IMG/VR virus record: IMGVR_UViG_3300031566_006752
Location: 1-45,002 of that record
DNA: 45,002 bases
Source: a virus
Strand: one strand, 5' to 3'
Shown: piece after piece, positions 29,515 to 37,153 of the stretch
How the letters are laid out: each line of letters opens with the position of its first letter
How positions within the stretch are numbered: the stretch's first letter is position 1
The notes under the pieces: model-generated
The model's database searches: none
Seen by the model: the letters and a program-made list of their open reading frames with translations, nothing else
What the model was told of the DNA's origin: nothing
Position numbers and translations under genes: made by a program

Positions 29515-29595
29515 TTACCCTGAGAGGAATCGAACCTCTGTCTCCGGGGCCAAAACCCGACGTGTTGTGCTTGCGCTCCTTTATACTACAGGGCA
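29515..29595 (-). tRNA. tRNA-Gln(TTG) with 9-nt D-loop insertion
   Basis: Acceptor TGCCCTG/CAGGGTA, anticodon arm TCGGG-TTTTGGC-CCCGG, T-arm AGAGG-TTCGATT-CCTCT. The D-loop holds GCGCAAGCA after GGA; the insert can fold as GC-GCAA-GC. Confidence 0.8.
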
Positions 29596-29603
29596 ATGTA
29601 GTT

Positions 29604-29679
29604 GAGTCCACACCCAGGATCGAACTGGGTTCCCCGCCATACCAAGGCGGCATTCTATGCCTTCTAAACTATGCGGACT
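29604..29679 (-). tRNA. tRNA-Thr(GGT)
   Basis: Acceptor AGTCCGC/GTGGACT, anticodon arm CCGCC-TTGGTAT-GGCGG, T-arm CCCAG-TTCGATC-CTGGG. Slightly long D-arm. Confidence 0.85.
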
Positions 29680-29734
29680 GGTAAGAGGCTTTGCACCTCG
29701 GATGAGAGTCACTTAATCACTCTTAAGTTTTTGG

Positions 29735-29860
29735 TGGGGAAGGTTGGAGTTGAACCAACTGACTTTAGTATTTCAAACTAACGTTTAACCGATGAAACTC
29801 TATGCGTTACTATGAAGAAATTCAAGAAAATTGCGAGAGCATTTTTAAAACTTCTTCCCC
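29735..29860 (-). tRNA. tRNA-Phe(GAA) interrupted by 53 nt after the acceptor strand
   Basis: Acceptor GGGGAAG (29860-29854) pairs 7/7 with CTTCCCC (29742-29736). D-arm GTTT-CATCGGTT-AAAC, anticodon arm TTAGT-TTGAAAT-ACTAA and T-arm GTTGG-TTCAACT-CCAAC are perfect. Between base 7 and base 10 there are 55 nt instead of 2. The 5' strand begins 4 nt after tRNA-Gln, so the placement is tight. Confidence 0.75.
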
Positions 29861-29864
29861 ATTG

Positions 29865-29937
29865 TTGACCCTCCAGGGCTCGAACCCGGACTCTTGTGGA
29901 CCAAAACCACACGTGTTACCAATTACACTAAGGGTCA
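29865..29937 (-). tRNA. tRNA-Gln(TTG), normal
   Basis: Acceptor TGACCCT/AGGGTCA, anticodon arm TGTGG-TTTTGGT-CCACA. D-stem GTGT/ACAC with 8-nt loop. Confidence 0.93.
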
Positions 29938-29976
29938 ATTTGCACGTCTTTCCGTGCTGTCAATCATTTCGATCCC

Positions 29977-30091
29977 AAATGGATGTTTACCGCTTACACT
30001 AATTGAACTTTAACGACAATGCTAATGATGCATTGTGCGGTTCAATGATGGATTCGAACCATCCTCCCATTATTTTGAGATGTCCATTCAG
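29977..30091 (-). tRNA. Candidate circularly permuted tRNA 1
   Basis: On the minus strand the 3' part comes first: AATGG, T-arm GATGG-TTCGAAT-CCATC, acceptor ATTGAAC (30046-30040). After 31 nt holding hairpin CAATGC/GCATTG comes the 5' part: acceptor GTTCAAT (30008-30002), TA, D-arm GTGT-9nt-ACAT and CCATT. Acceptors pair 7/7 and CCATT/AATGG 5/5. The break falls in the anticodon loop, so the anticodon is unclear. An alternative local hairpin CATTT/AAATG exists in the 5' part. Confidence 0.55.
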
Positions 30092-30164
30092 AGCCGGAGA
30101 CAGGAATCGAACCCGCGACATCTTCATTACAAGTGAAGCGCTCTACCTACTGAGCTACTCCGGC
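30092..30164 (-). tRNA. tRNA-Thr(TGT)
   Basis: Acceptor GCCGGAG/CTCCGGC, anticodon arm CTTCA-CTTGTAA-TGAAG. Standard cloverleaf. Confidence 0.93.
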
Positions 30165-30200
30165 ATTACAAACTGAGAAAATTGACTAGAGATATTTTAT

Positions 30201-30285
30201 CGTGCTACCAATTACACTAATCCCGCATAAACATGGAGCGGGACCCAGGATTCGAACCTGGACTAATCGTTCCCAAAACGAAGTA
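30201..30285 (-). tRNA. Candidate circularly permuted tRNA 2, anticodon TGG
   Basis: Minus-strand order: anticodon arm TTCGT-TTTGGGA-ACGAT, T-arm CCAGG-TTCGAAT-CCTGG, acceptor GTCCCGC (30244-30238), then TCCA and 7 nt, then acceptor GCGGGAT (30226-30220), TA, D-arm GTGT-AATTGGTA-GCAC and G. Acceptors pair 7/7 (one G-U). The loop is identical to both normal Pro tRNAs. The break lies between D-arm and anticodon arm. The bases after the acceptor read T-CCA, as if a CCA end were encoded. The D-arm itself resembles tRNA-Gln. Confidence 0.65.
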
Positions 30286-30304
30286 ACTCTTGGTCGTTAC
30301 TACA
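30286..30304 (-). other. Hairpin before permuted tRNA 2
   Basis: GTAAC-8nt-GTTAC on the minus strand directly precedes the anticodon arm. It could mark the 5' processing site. Confidence 0.35.
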
Positions 30305-30312
30305 GTCTATAG

Positions 30313-30383
30313 AGGTCCCTCCCAGATTCGAACTGGGGTCTCTGGTTTTGCAGACCAGCGCCTAACCGCTCGGCTAAGGGACC
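30313..30383 (-). tRNA. tRNA-Cys(GCA)
   Basis: Acceptor GGTCCCT/AGGGACC, anticodon arm CTGGT-CTGCAAA-ACCAG. First tRNA of the array in the direction of transcription. Confidence 0.92.
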
Positions 30384-30397
30384 ATGGAAAACAGTAC

Positions 30398-30407
30398 GTC
30401 AAAGAAC
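30398..30407 (-). promoter_or_regulatory. BoxA-like element at the head of the tRNA array
   Basis: GTTCTTTGAC on the minus strand, 14 nt before tRNA-Cys and directly after a terminator-like hairpin. Confidence 0.5.
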
Positions 30408-30472
30408 ATATAACTTCTTCTAAAAAGAAAAACCCTCCAGTCTGTGTAGAAAGGAGGGTGAAGAAGTTATAT
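30408..30472 (-). terminator. Large double hairpin before the tRNA array
   Basis: Outer arms ATATAACTTCTTC and GAAGAAGTTATAT (13 bp) enclose inner arms ACCCTCC/GGAGGGT. On the minus strand the inner hairpin is followed by TTTTCTTTTT, so it looks like a terminator ahead of the boxA. Confidence 0.65.
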
Positions 30473-30694
30473 ATGATATGATAATTTCCTTAACCTGTCT
30501 CTCCTTTCTGAGCGTAAAATGGCTCCTCACAGAGTTGCGTTAGCATCTGAGTTAAAAAGGGTTGATATGTTAAAGTTGTTATCATCACAATTTTTCTTAT
30601 ATTATTATATATAGCGTTCGTTGTTAAAAGTTTTGTAACTGAGTGCAAATATTACACTTTTTTCTGAAATAAAAAAATTTTGGTGAACTTTTTT
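30473..30694 (-). other. Gene-free leader of the tRNA array
   Basis: It holds a promoter (30643-30685) and a possible structured RNA with arms CTCA/TGAG near 30520-30560. A 31-codon plus-strand frame starting MAPHRVALASELKR is not convincing. Confidence 0.35.
30643..30685 (-). promoter_or_regulatory. Repeated phage promoter, site 8 (tRNA array)
   Basis: TTTTATTTCAG, then GTGTAATATTTGC. The box TAATATTTG fits TAnnTTTG well. It is positioned to drive the leader and tRNA array. Confidence 0.55.
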
Positions 30695-30976
30695 TTAAAA
30701 TTTTTCTGCCATTACGTGTTCAAACTCGCGTTTTTTAGCTTTCTTTCTCCTTATCTTTCCATCAAATTTATGGGATAAATTTAATTCTTCTCTCTTTTCG
30801 TTTATCCTTATATAAAGAGTTTCATGCACCAGGGTTGGATTTATTACCCCGCTTCTTTTAACCATATTGGTATAAAGTTCGGCTAATCTTTCACATGTTT
30901 TGAGTTGTTTTACATTCGTACAAGAGTCTATGACCTTGAAAATTTTTTTTATTGGTACAATTTTAATTTCGTCCAT
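30695..30976 (-). CDS. Hypothetical protein
   Basis: 93 residues, basic, helical, tail KIRRKKAKKREFEHV. Last gene before the tRNA array in transcription order. Not recognised. Confidence 0.6.
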   Translation of the reverse strand: MDEIKIVPIKKIFKVIDSCTNVKQLKTCERLAELYTNMVKRSGVINPTLVHETLYIRINEKREELNLSHKFDGKIRRKKAKKREFEHVMAEKF

Positions 30977-31027
30977 TTATTATATTATTTGAATAGTGGT
31001 ATCTTGAAAAATGCAATACTTTACAAT

Positions 31028-31993
31028 TTATATATTATCGACACATTGTATGGTATTGTATAATTTTTGTACATAATCTTCATCCTGAACGTTTGCCGTT
31101 AACCTTTCTGGGTTTGTGATAATTTGCGTATCTCTATCATTTATCCAAGGATTTAATATCCCGGTCCATCTTCCACCTTCCATAGATTTATATTCAAAAA
31201 CATCATCATGATTTACAATATCTTTAAATCCCAATAACATTTGAATTACATAATTGTGTTTTGGACAAATACGTAAGGCTTCCGTTTGTATTTTTCTCTT
31301 TCGTTTTGAATCCGGTAAGAGATATAATTGCCACGCGTGTTGGTGCAGTGCGTAAATAGGATATAACCTACGTGCCCACCTTTTAATTATATCTGGTTTC
31401 ATGTTATTATTTATCTTCACAAAATCCTCTTGATGGCTTTCTTCTTCAAAAGGAACTAACTTATAAATAATATCATTCCACCAACGACTTACTTTCGTTA
31501 CTGGTAAACTAACTGCCAAATATAACCACGTATAAAATTTAGATCCACAAATAGCTCTCATCCAGCACCATAATTCTGGAGTGAATCTAGCAAATTTACT
31601 TATCCTAAATCTAAGGTGAGTTACAAATTCTTTTATAAATTCATCGGAATAACCGGCATATTTATACGCTAGAACAGTGTATAATGTATGATCTCTTGAT
31701 AGGCCAATTTCATCCGGGAAGCGATGTGGATACCTATATCCTTGATAATAATATTTACCAAATAGTAAGCGTTTTATTCCTTTACGCTCAACTTTTTCCC
31801 AACACGATTCAATCCCTTCAAGAAACCTTTCATCGCCATAACAATAATATGCTATGAAATTTCTTCCTATTGCGTCTCCTTTTCCGTTTTCGCCGTTAGG
31901 TTTCCAACCGGGATTTTGTCCCAACATCATTTTGTATTCCTGATCCACAAACCACTGTGTTTCAGTTGCTTCCCAATTAAATTCTGAGGCCAT
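31028..31993 (-). CDS. Large hypothetical protein
   Basis: 321 residues, rich in Trp and Tyr, with GKGDAIGRNFIAYYCYGD near the start and DHTLYTVLAYKYAGY mid-protein. The helical, aromatic repeats suggest an alpha/alpha-barrel-like fold as in glycan-active enzymes, but I cannot assign a family. No signal peptide. Confidence 0.65.
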   Translation of the reverse strand: MASEFNWEATETQWFVDQEYKMMLGQNPGWKPNGENGKGDAIGRNFIAYYCYGDERFLEGIESCWEKVERKGIKRLLFGKYYYQGYRYPHRFPDEIGLSRDHTLYTVLAYKYAGYSDEFIKEFVTHLRFRISKFARFTPELWCWMRAICGSKFYTWLYLAVSLPVTKVSRWWNDIIYKLVPFEEESHQEDFVKINNNMKPDIIKRWARRLYPIYALHQHAWQLYLLPDSKRKRKIQTEALRICPKHNYVIQMLLGFKDIVNHDDVFEYKSMEGGRWTGILNPWINDRDTQIITNPERLTANVQDEDYVQKLYNTIQCVDNI

Positions 31994-32025
31994 TTTTATT
32001 TTATATATTAGGCCTCAAAAACCGC

Positions 32026-32454
32026 CTATATATTATACTTTTCCTCTAATTTTTTGGCTATCTCTTCGGTTGGTACTTCTTCTGGATAAGCAAATTTTTT
32101 CCAAACGAGCTTATCACCAACATAAAAACCGTAACGTCTTTCGTTTTCAAGAGGTTTAATCGTTAATTTCGGGAAACCATCTGGAAAGAATTCTTCTAAA
32201 AACTCCCCTGCATCTTCCCACTCCCCATATGCGTCAGTATGTTCTAGCAAATATCCTACGGCCGTTTGAATATTTTCTTTAACAGAGATAGGAGATTCAG
32301 ATTCAAATGTAATACTTCCGGTACATGGTTCAGCCCATCCTTCATCTAGGTGGTCTTGGTCCCATTCGATCAATTCTTTTGATTCCATCCATTGGGGGTA
32401 AGCCGACCCATCACCCCCATTCTGGACAGAATAATAAACTGTTAATGTATGCAT
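32026..32454 (-). CDS. Hypothetical protein
   Basis: 142 residues, acidic, with aromatic-rich start (LTVYYSVQNGGDGSAYPQW). Coupled by one-base overlap to the glucosaminidase gene. Not recognised. Confidence 0.6.
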   Translation of the reverse strand: MHTLTVYYSVQNGGDGSAYPQWMESKELIEWDQDHLDEGWAEPCTGSITFESESPISVKENIQTAVGYLLEHTDAYGEWEDAGEFLEEFFPDGFPKLTIKPLENERRYGFYVGDKLVWKKFAYPEEVPTEEIAKKLEEKYNI

Positions 32455-33209
32455 TAATTCATTGCTTGTAACTGTGAATAATCTACTTCGTTATCTACAG
32501 GACCAAAGTACGCTATAATTTCCATATCACTCAACGAACGAATTTGTTGATATAATTTAATTGAAGACTCCATGTCAATTCTGACAATAAGCTTTCGGAG
32601 ACCATTTTCATAGCCTCTTGCGCTCGCAAATCTTTTTCCATCATCATTCGTATATCCTCTATCTTGTACAAGATTGTGAATGTCTTTATCCACAAGGTAC
32701 CTCTCCTTAAGCAATTTCATATAAGGTTCGATAGATTCATTTGGGTGATTATACTTATAGAGTATCTGTCCATCATCATAGGTTCCAACATTCCATACGG
32801 AATGGGTTGCTGCAGCTTTTCCTTTTGTCCCTAAGTGTGATTCTAATATACCTTGCGCAAGAACAAAAACTATGTCCATTTTATACTCTTCGCATTTCTC
32901 GACAAGATATTCCAGATCTAATTCTGTGTCCGGGACAATTTCATATGTAATTCTCTTTACTTCATTAATTAATTGCGTTTGCGCTCTTTCCCTTACAGTA
33001 TTCGAATACATCGTATTAGGATCTATTAGAATGGTTTGTGCGTTCGCTGGATTTGCGTCCCCGCTAGGAGACGATCCAACCGAGCCGGCAAAAAGCAAAA
33101 ATGTTGCCAATAAAGCAACTTTGAACAGTTTTGAAGATTTAGTCGGCAAACTTCGTAAGAAGCTCCAAATAATTGCAACTCCTTTTTCGATTTGTGTTTC
33201 TACTCTCAT
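32454..33209 (-). CDS. Glucosaminidase (GH73/Bax-like) with N-terminal anchor
   Basis: 251 residues. A hydrophobic signal or anchor lies at about 25-45. The domain at about 90-215 shows VFVLAQGILESHLGT (catalytic Glu in the ILESH helix), HSVWNVGTYDD and FASARGYENGLRKLI, as in Bax-like glucosaminidases that cut peptidoglycan. It may be a lysis or entry enzyme. A 164-nt regulatory gap precedes it. Confidence 0.8.
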   Translation of the reverse strand: MRVETQIEKGVAIIWSFLRSLPTKSSKLFKVALLATFLLFAGSVGSSPSGDANPANAQTILIDPNTMYSNTVRERAQTQLINEVKRITYEIVPDTELDLEYLVEKCEEYKMDIVFVLAQGILESHLGTKGKAAATHSVWNVGTYDDGQILYKYNHPNESIEPYMKLLKERYLVDKDIHNLVQDRGYTNDDGKRFASARGYENGLRKLIVRIDMESSIKLYQQIRSLSDMEIIAYFGPVDNEVDYSQLQAMN

Positions 33210-33373
33210 AAATTGTTTTTTAGTTTAACATAGTGTCGTAAGAGACACATTTAAAGTATAAAAGTAACAACATTTTTGACACGGTGACACAAAATACTGA
33301 CTTTTTTACATAAAAATGATCTATTTTTACATAGATGCTCTCTTATAACATTTTTTTTGGGTTGTTTTAAGTA
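33210..33373 (-). promoter_or_regulatory. Gap with repeats upstream of the glucosaminidase
   Basis: Two copies of TTTTTACATA lie 22 nt apart (near 33303 and 33325). Two GTGTC inverted repeats (GTGTCGTAAGAGACAC and GACACGGTGACAC) lie nearer the gene. The pattern looks like operators of a regulated promoter. No gene fits here. Confidence 0.45.
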
Positions 33374-33910
33374 CTAATCGTCGAACAAGGAAACATTACT
33401 TCCTGATGAATCAGTACTGGCCTCTCCAGAGGCTATATGGTTGGGTAATATTAAGTTATGCTCAGAAATCATTTCTTCTTTGCTTTCTTCTATATATCTA
33501 TCGGATTTTACTAGTTTTTCACCCAATTTGATGGTCCTAAACCTCATGTAAGGTTTATCTTTTATTTTACCATCAATAAGTTTAAGTGTATCAAATACGG
33601 TAACTTCTTCTTCTTCAATAAGCCTTGCGATGGTTATTTTGTCATCCTCACCACTCAGAAGTACATATTGTCCGTGGTTTTTATTATGAAACCAATTTTT
33701 TAAATCTTTGTAAAAGATTCCGCCTCTTCCGTTCTTCCATTTAACATAAGCAGCGCCGGTACAGTCCTTATCCAAGTGCAGCTGTAATTCATTATCAACT
33801 AAGCCAATTATTATTCCATCCACTTCGTTTGGAACTAATTCATCAATTTTTACATCTTTGATTGATAGGTTTTTTTCTTCTACTGCGTCAAGAATCTTTT
33901 CTATGTCCAT
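33374..33910 (-). CDS. Hypothetical protein with acidic tail, TAG stop
   Basis: 178 residues. The C-terminus (SGSNVSLFDD) is acidic, like tails of single-strand DNA-binding proteins, but no OB fold is certain. Stop codon TAG. Confidence 0.6.
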   Translation of the reverse strand: MDIEKILDAVEEKNLSIKDVKIDELVPNEVDGIIIGLVDNELQLHLDKDCTGAAYVKWKNGRGGIFYKDLKNWFHNKNHGQYVLLSGEDDKITIARLIEEEEVTVFDTLKLIDGKIKDKPYMRFRTIKLGEKLVKSDRYIEESKEEMISEHNLILPNHIASGEASTDSSGSNVSLFDD

Positions 33911-34142
33911 TGTTAAATATGTTAGGATTGTATAATTTATTTCTAAGATCTAAGTTAAAAGAGATCAATCTGATTTCTTCGTCTGCTGATTTTATATTGC
34001 CGTCTTCTATTAAAGTTTTAATTTTATGAAGCCACGTATCTTCAAACACTTCATATTCATTTAAGAATATTTTCGCTCCATCTATTCCTCCTTTTTCCCA
34101 ATGGAGAATTAATCCCTTTACTGTTGCTTTTAGCTTGTCCAT
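33888..34142 (-). CDS. Hypothetical protein
   Basis: 84 residues, helical. Overlaps neighbours by 23 and 13 nt. Not recognised. Confidence 0.55.
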   Translation of the reverse strand: MDKLKATVKGLILHWEKGGIDGAKIFLNEYEVFEDTWLHKIKTLIEDGNIKSADEEIRLISFNLDLRNKLYNPNIFNNGHRKDS

Positions 34143-34540
34143 TTTTCAAATCTCAACAATTCTTTTTTAAATTCGTCTGGAAAAATTTCTGTAGCCTCTC
34201 TCACAGCCTTCTGATCAAAACCCATTTTAGAAGCATAATCATTCAATGTACTTTCTTTAAAGTTTGATTTCTTTTCCTTAGATTCCTTGGCTTTTTTAAC
34301 TCCCTTAGTGAACATCCAATATGGAGTCTTGGTGAATTGTTTTCTTAAGAAATGCTGCCAAAAATCAACAACACCAACTTCGTTTATCTTTTGGTGTTGT
34401 AAAACTTGAGCTTGTAATGGGAACTGAATGGACATTCTACGATTTATCATGAAGAAATGTTTTCTCTTCTCGCCGGGAGTTACATTCTTGTAACTTTGTG
34501 GGTCCTCAAACATTATCTTGGTGAGTTCAAATAGCTCCAT
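34130..34540 (-). CDS. Hypothetical helical protein
   Basis: 136 residues, helical and basic. The mix of FFMINRRMSIQFPLQAQ and a C-terminal FPDEFKKELLRFEKW is reminiscent of small replication accessory subunits such as T4 gp62, but the match is weak. Confidence 0.55.
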   Translation of the reverse strand: MELFELTKIMFEDPQSYKNVTPGEKRKHFFMINRRMSIQFPLQAQVLQHQKINEVGVVDFWQHFLRKQFTKTPYWMFTKGVKKAKESKEKKSNFKESTLNDYASKMGFDQKAVREATEIFPDEFKKELLRFEKWTS

Positions 34541-34637
34541 TTATCTCTATTTATATAAAGGGTCTTTTCCTGAGGGCTTGGTTACCCAATTATATGTATG
34601 CTCAAGAAAAAGTTTTGGTACATGTGTTAAATTTTTG
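34541..34637. other. Short gap
   Basis: No gene and no clear hairpin. An AAGGGTC stretch and AT-rich sequence only. Confidence 0.3.
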
Positions 34638-34970
34638 TTAAGATCCTATGGATCTTGTTTTGGTTTTTAATTTTATTCTATTGTTTGTTTGTTGACATTC
34701 TGGTACTAATCTGTTAATGGACCAATATATGTTAGCTGAAGGATCATACATATTCAATGCTGATTTGATTGTTCTTAAAACCCATGTGGCTTCTTTTATT
34801 GTGTCAAAAACAACGGCATAAGGACCCTCATCATCCTTTTTTATATCCTCAAGCACAATGCTTATAAGTGCAATTTCGCCATCACGGATTTTTCCAATAT
34901 AATAAAATGCGGCATCTTTTTTCAGACCCAATTCCAATCCTGTTATTGTACATTTAATCGCCTTCCCCAC
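34638..34970 (-). CDS. Hypothetical protein, GTG start
   Basis: 110 residues. The first codon is GTG and overlaps the next gene by 17 nt; no early ATG exists. Not recognised. Confidence 0.55.
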   Translation of the reverse strand: MGKAIKCTITGLELGLKKDAAFYYIGKIRDGEIALISIVLEDIKKDDEGPYAVVFDTIKEATWVLRTIKSALNMYDPSANIYWSINRLVPECQQTNNRIKLKTKTRSIGS

Positions 34971-35235
34971 TTGCCAAATTTATTCGTATGTTATTTAATG
35001 CGGTTGTTTTGCCGAGTTCTGCTAATAAATCAGTATATTCTTGAACTTTAGTTTCTCCTGGGTAAAACACTTGGACCGAAGTGTTCTGTTCAGCCACAGG
35101 TAAAATAATGATATGATAATCTTCGCCTATTGATTTTCGAATAAAATCTGTGTATTCCTTTGATACCTGCTTCCAATCTAAACCTTCTTTTGCGGTCGCA
35201 AGATTTAAAAGCATTACAAATATTGGTTTTATCAT
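34954..35235 (-). CDS. Hypothetical protein
   Basis: 93 residues with a mildly hydrophobic N-terminus (IKPIFVMLLNLATA). ATGA-type overlap with the DUF6794 gene. Not recognised. Confidence 0.55.
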   Translation of the reverse strand: MIKPIFVMLLNLATAKEGLDWKQVSKEYTDFIRKSIGEDYHIIILPVAEQNTSVQVFYPGETKVQEYTDLLAELGKTTALNNIRINLASGEGD

Positions 35236-35645
35236 AATTTACCTTCGTTAACTTGAGGTGAGTTTTCTGCCCAGAATTTACGATAATGTTTTGTTTGATC
35301 ACCTATTTTCTTCTTCTTGCCGTTTAGCGCTCGGTGCCAAGAGGTGAGTATTATGGCACTCATATCATCTGGGTGATAGATACCCTTCTCGTTAAACCAT
35401 TGAACGAGGGGCGCTCTCTCATCTGCCGGTTCTTTTTTACAATCTGCCCACAATCCGAGATTGTTTCGGATGTACATTCCAAGTCCCATGTGAGATACAG
35501 CGATCGCTTTTTTCTCTTTCATTCGAGCAAATTCTCGATGATCAACTACCGTGTTTGCGAGCCAATCAAAACACTCATCCAAATTTTGAATTCGGTAAAC
35601 CAGATTTTCCTGTTTGGTTTCCCATTGTTTAATTTCTTTTGACAT
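35232..35645 (-). CDS. DUF6794 protein
   Basis: 137 residues. HMGLGMYIRNNLGLW and IYHPDDMSAIILTSWHRAL are the two signatures of DUF6794, a small domain of unknown role common in Bacteroidota and phages. Confidence 0.75.
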   Translation of the reverse strand: MSKEIKQWETKQENLVYRIQNLDECFDWLANTVVDHREFARMKEKKAIAVSHMGLGMYIRNNLGLWADCKKEPADERAPLVQWFNEKGIYHPDDMSAIILTSWHRALNGKKKKIGDQTKHYRKFWAENSPQVNEGKL

Positions 35646-35650
35646 TTTGT

Positions 35651-36835
35651 TTAAAATAATTCTTTGTTTAATCTGTCTACTTCTCTAAATATGGACGATT
35701 CGTTTCCTGAATTCTTACCATTTACGTATTGAGTTCCTTCAAGGATGGTGTTCATGTTCCAATCCTGTGGACGTACATTGGGACGTTCAAGTTGTTCTTG
35801 TAACTTTTCGTCAAATCCCTGTGCGATATTCTCTGGAAACACGTGTCTCGCAAGAACAACGAGTTTAATTTGCCTCTGCAAACGCTCATTAATATCAAAT
35901 GGCGGGCGCTGTCCAGAAAAATTGACCAATTGGTCATAAATAAGATTGGCTTTCTCTCCGAGATCAAGATAATCCGAGGCACCGATAAACTCGATTATTT
36001 TCTCGAATTTCGAATTCGTAATGCGAGTAGACATTTCCTCGCCTTTTTTGTTTTTACGAATTTCTCCATTTGGTTCTCTAACCATCCAACTATAAATAGA
36101 AGGAACGTTATCTCCATCATCTCCACAAAAAATCTTCTTCAAAGCAATGTGATCTCCTTTCACCTCCTCAAAAAGCATCTTGTCAGTATTCTTTAACCTA
36201 AGGAAATCCTCTTTGTCCACATCGATAGCTCTATTAAATATGTCTCCTTCTGCACTGTTGTTTAACCATTCATCGAAGTGATCTGGAATAAAGAGTTTCT
36301 TTGAGGAATTCTTCCCCGTTGCAAATGGATTGAACACGGTAGAGAAAGCCATTTTTCCGTGATCGTGGGGCCAAAACTTTACCAACTGACGAATGTCTTC
36401 GTCCCCAGACACCAAAATTACATGCTGGTTCTGTTTATACAAAAGTTCATCTCTCCACAAACACATTATGTCATCAGCTTCCGCTGTATCAATCTTTGTT
36501 ACTATGAATCCGGATTCATTCAGTATATCACCGAATTCTCTCATTACATTAAATACATTATCCCAATTTATCCCGGGACTTCTTTCACGATCTCCTTTGT
36601 ATCCTTCATTCTCGTCAATTGGGATATCTTTACGCCAGGACCTTGAGTCGAGTGCAAAGAGTACACGAGAGGGGTTTGTTTGCCTTATGATGTAGGTTAT
36701 ATCAGTTGCAATCTTTCTCATTAACTGATCTACCTCAAATTGATTGTCAAAACTATAATTCTTTGCGCCGTATCCACCAACGATGAATAAACTTCTAAAG
36801 AACATGTTTGGTAAGTCAAAAATTACGTTAGTCAT
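35651..36835 (-). CDS. 5'-3' exonuclease (T4 RNase H-like FEN family)
   Basis: 394 residues. Metal aspartates appear as FDLPN, FALDSRSWR, AEADDIM, SGDEDIRQL and CGDDGDNVPS. The family removes RNA primers and flaps during lagging-strand synthesis. It belongs with the clamp loader and ligase in this arm. Confidence 0.85.
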   Translation of the reverse strand: MTNVIFDLPNMFFRSLFIVGGYGAKNYSFDNQFEVDQLMRKIATDITYIIRQTNPSRVLFALDSRSWRKDIPIDENEGYKGDRERSPGINWDNVFNVMREFGDILNESGFIVTKIDTAEADDIMCLWRDELLYKQNQHVILVSGDEDIRQLVKFWPHDHGKMAFSTVFNPFATGKNSSKKLFIPDHFDEWLNNSAEGDIFNRAIDVDKEDFLRLKNTDKMLFEEVKGDHIALKKIFCGDDGDNVPSIYSWMVREPNGEIRKNKKGEEMSTRITNSKFEKIIEFIGASDYLDLGEKANLIYDQLVNFSGQRPPFDINERLQRQIKLVVLARHVFPENIAQGFDEKLQEQLERPNVRPQDWNMNTILEGTQYVNGKNSGNESSIFREVDRLNKELF

Positions 36836-36836
36836 A

Positions 36837-37151
36837 TTATTTTTCTAATTTTATTCTGATATTTTCTCCTGCTTTTTCAAGTACCTTTTTAATAAGATCT
36901 TGAATATTTGCCGCTATGAAATCTTCATTAACTTCTCTGAATTCTATAAATTTTCGAGTCACTTCACACCGAGAATCTATGTTATACATAATACGAGGAG
37001 TGGGCCACTGTTTGTAATAAACAGTTTGTACATTAGTAACTTTCCCTTTTATTATTCTAACATCGCCAATTTGTGCCGTGGAATCTTTAAGATATCGTTC
37101 TGTTAAAAACACTACATCGTCGTCGATACTAAATTTAGTTTTAAATTCCAT
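36837..37151 (-). CDS. Hypothetical protein, paralogue of next gene
   Basis: 104 residues, small beta-barrel-like. It shares the plan F-x-D-D-V-F-L, GDV, I-KG and Y with the gene at 37154-37498, so the two look like tandem duplicates. Confidence 0.6.
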   Translation of the reverse strand: MEFKTKFSIDDDVVFLTERYLKDSTAQIGDVRIIKGKVTNVQTVYYKQWPTPRIMYNIDSRCEVTRKFIEFREVNEDFIAANIQDLIKKVLEKAGENIRIKLEK

Positions 37152-37153
37152 AT

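Noticed and set aside
29010-29684. Long plus-strand open frame through the tRNA region.
   Set aside because: It consists of tRNA complements (repeated GxxRTDD/GIEP-type peptides) and the antisense of the DUF1593 gene.
30008-30091. Permuted tmRNA (two-piece ssrA).
   Set aside because: The acceptor lacks the G-U at 3-70 and the GGGG start typical of tmRNA, and no tag reading frame was seen.
30511-30610. Plus-strand frame of 31 codons starting MAPHRVALAS.
   Set aside because: No ribosome-binding site or promoter on that strand, and it lies in the leader of the minus-strand tRNA array.
33374-33376. Read-through of the TAG ending the 178-residue gene as evidence of recoding.
   Set aside because: The extension is not protein-like and runs into a regulatory gap, so this TAG seems a true stop.
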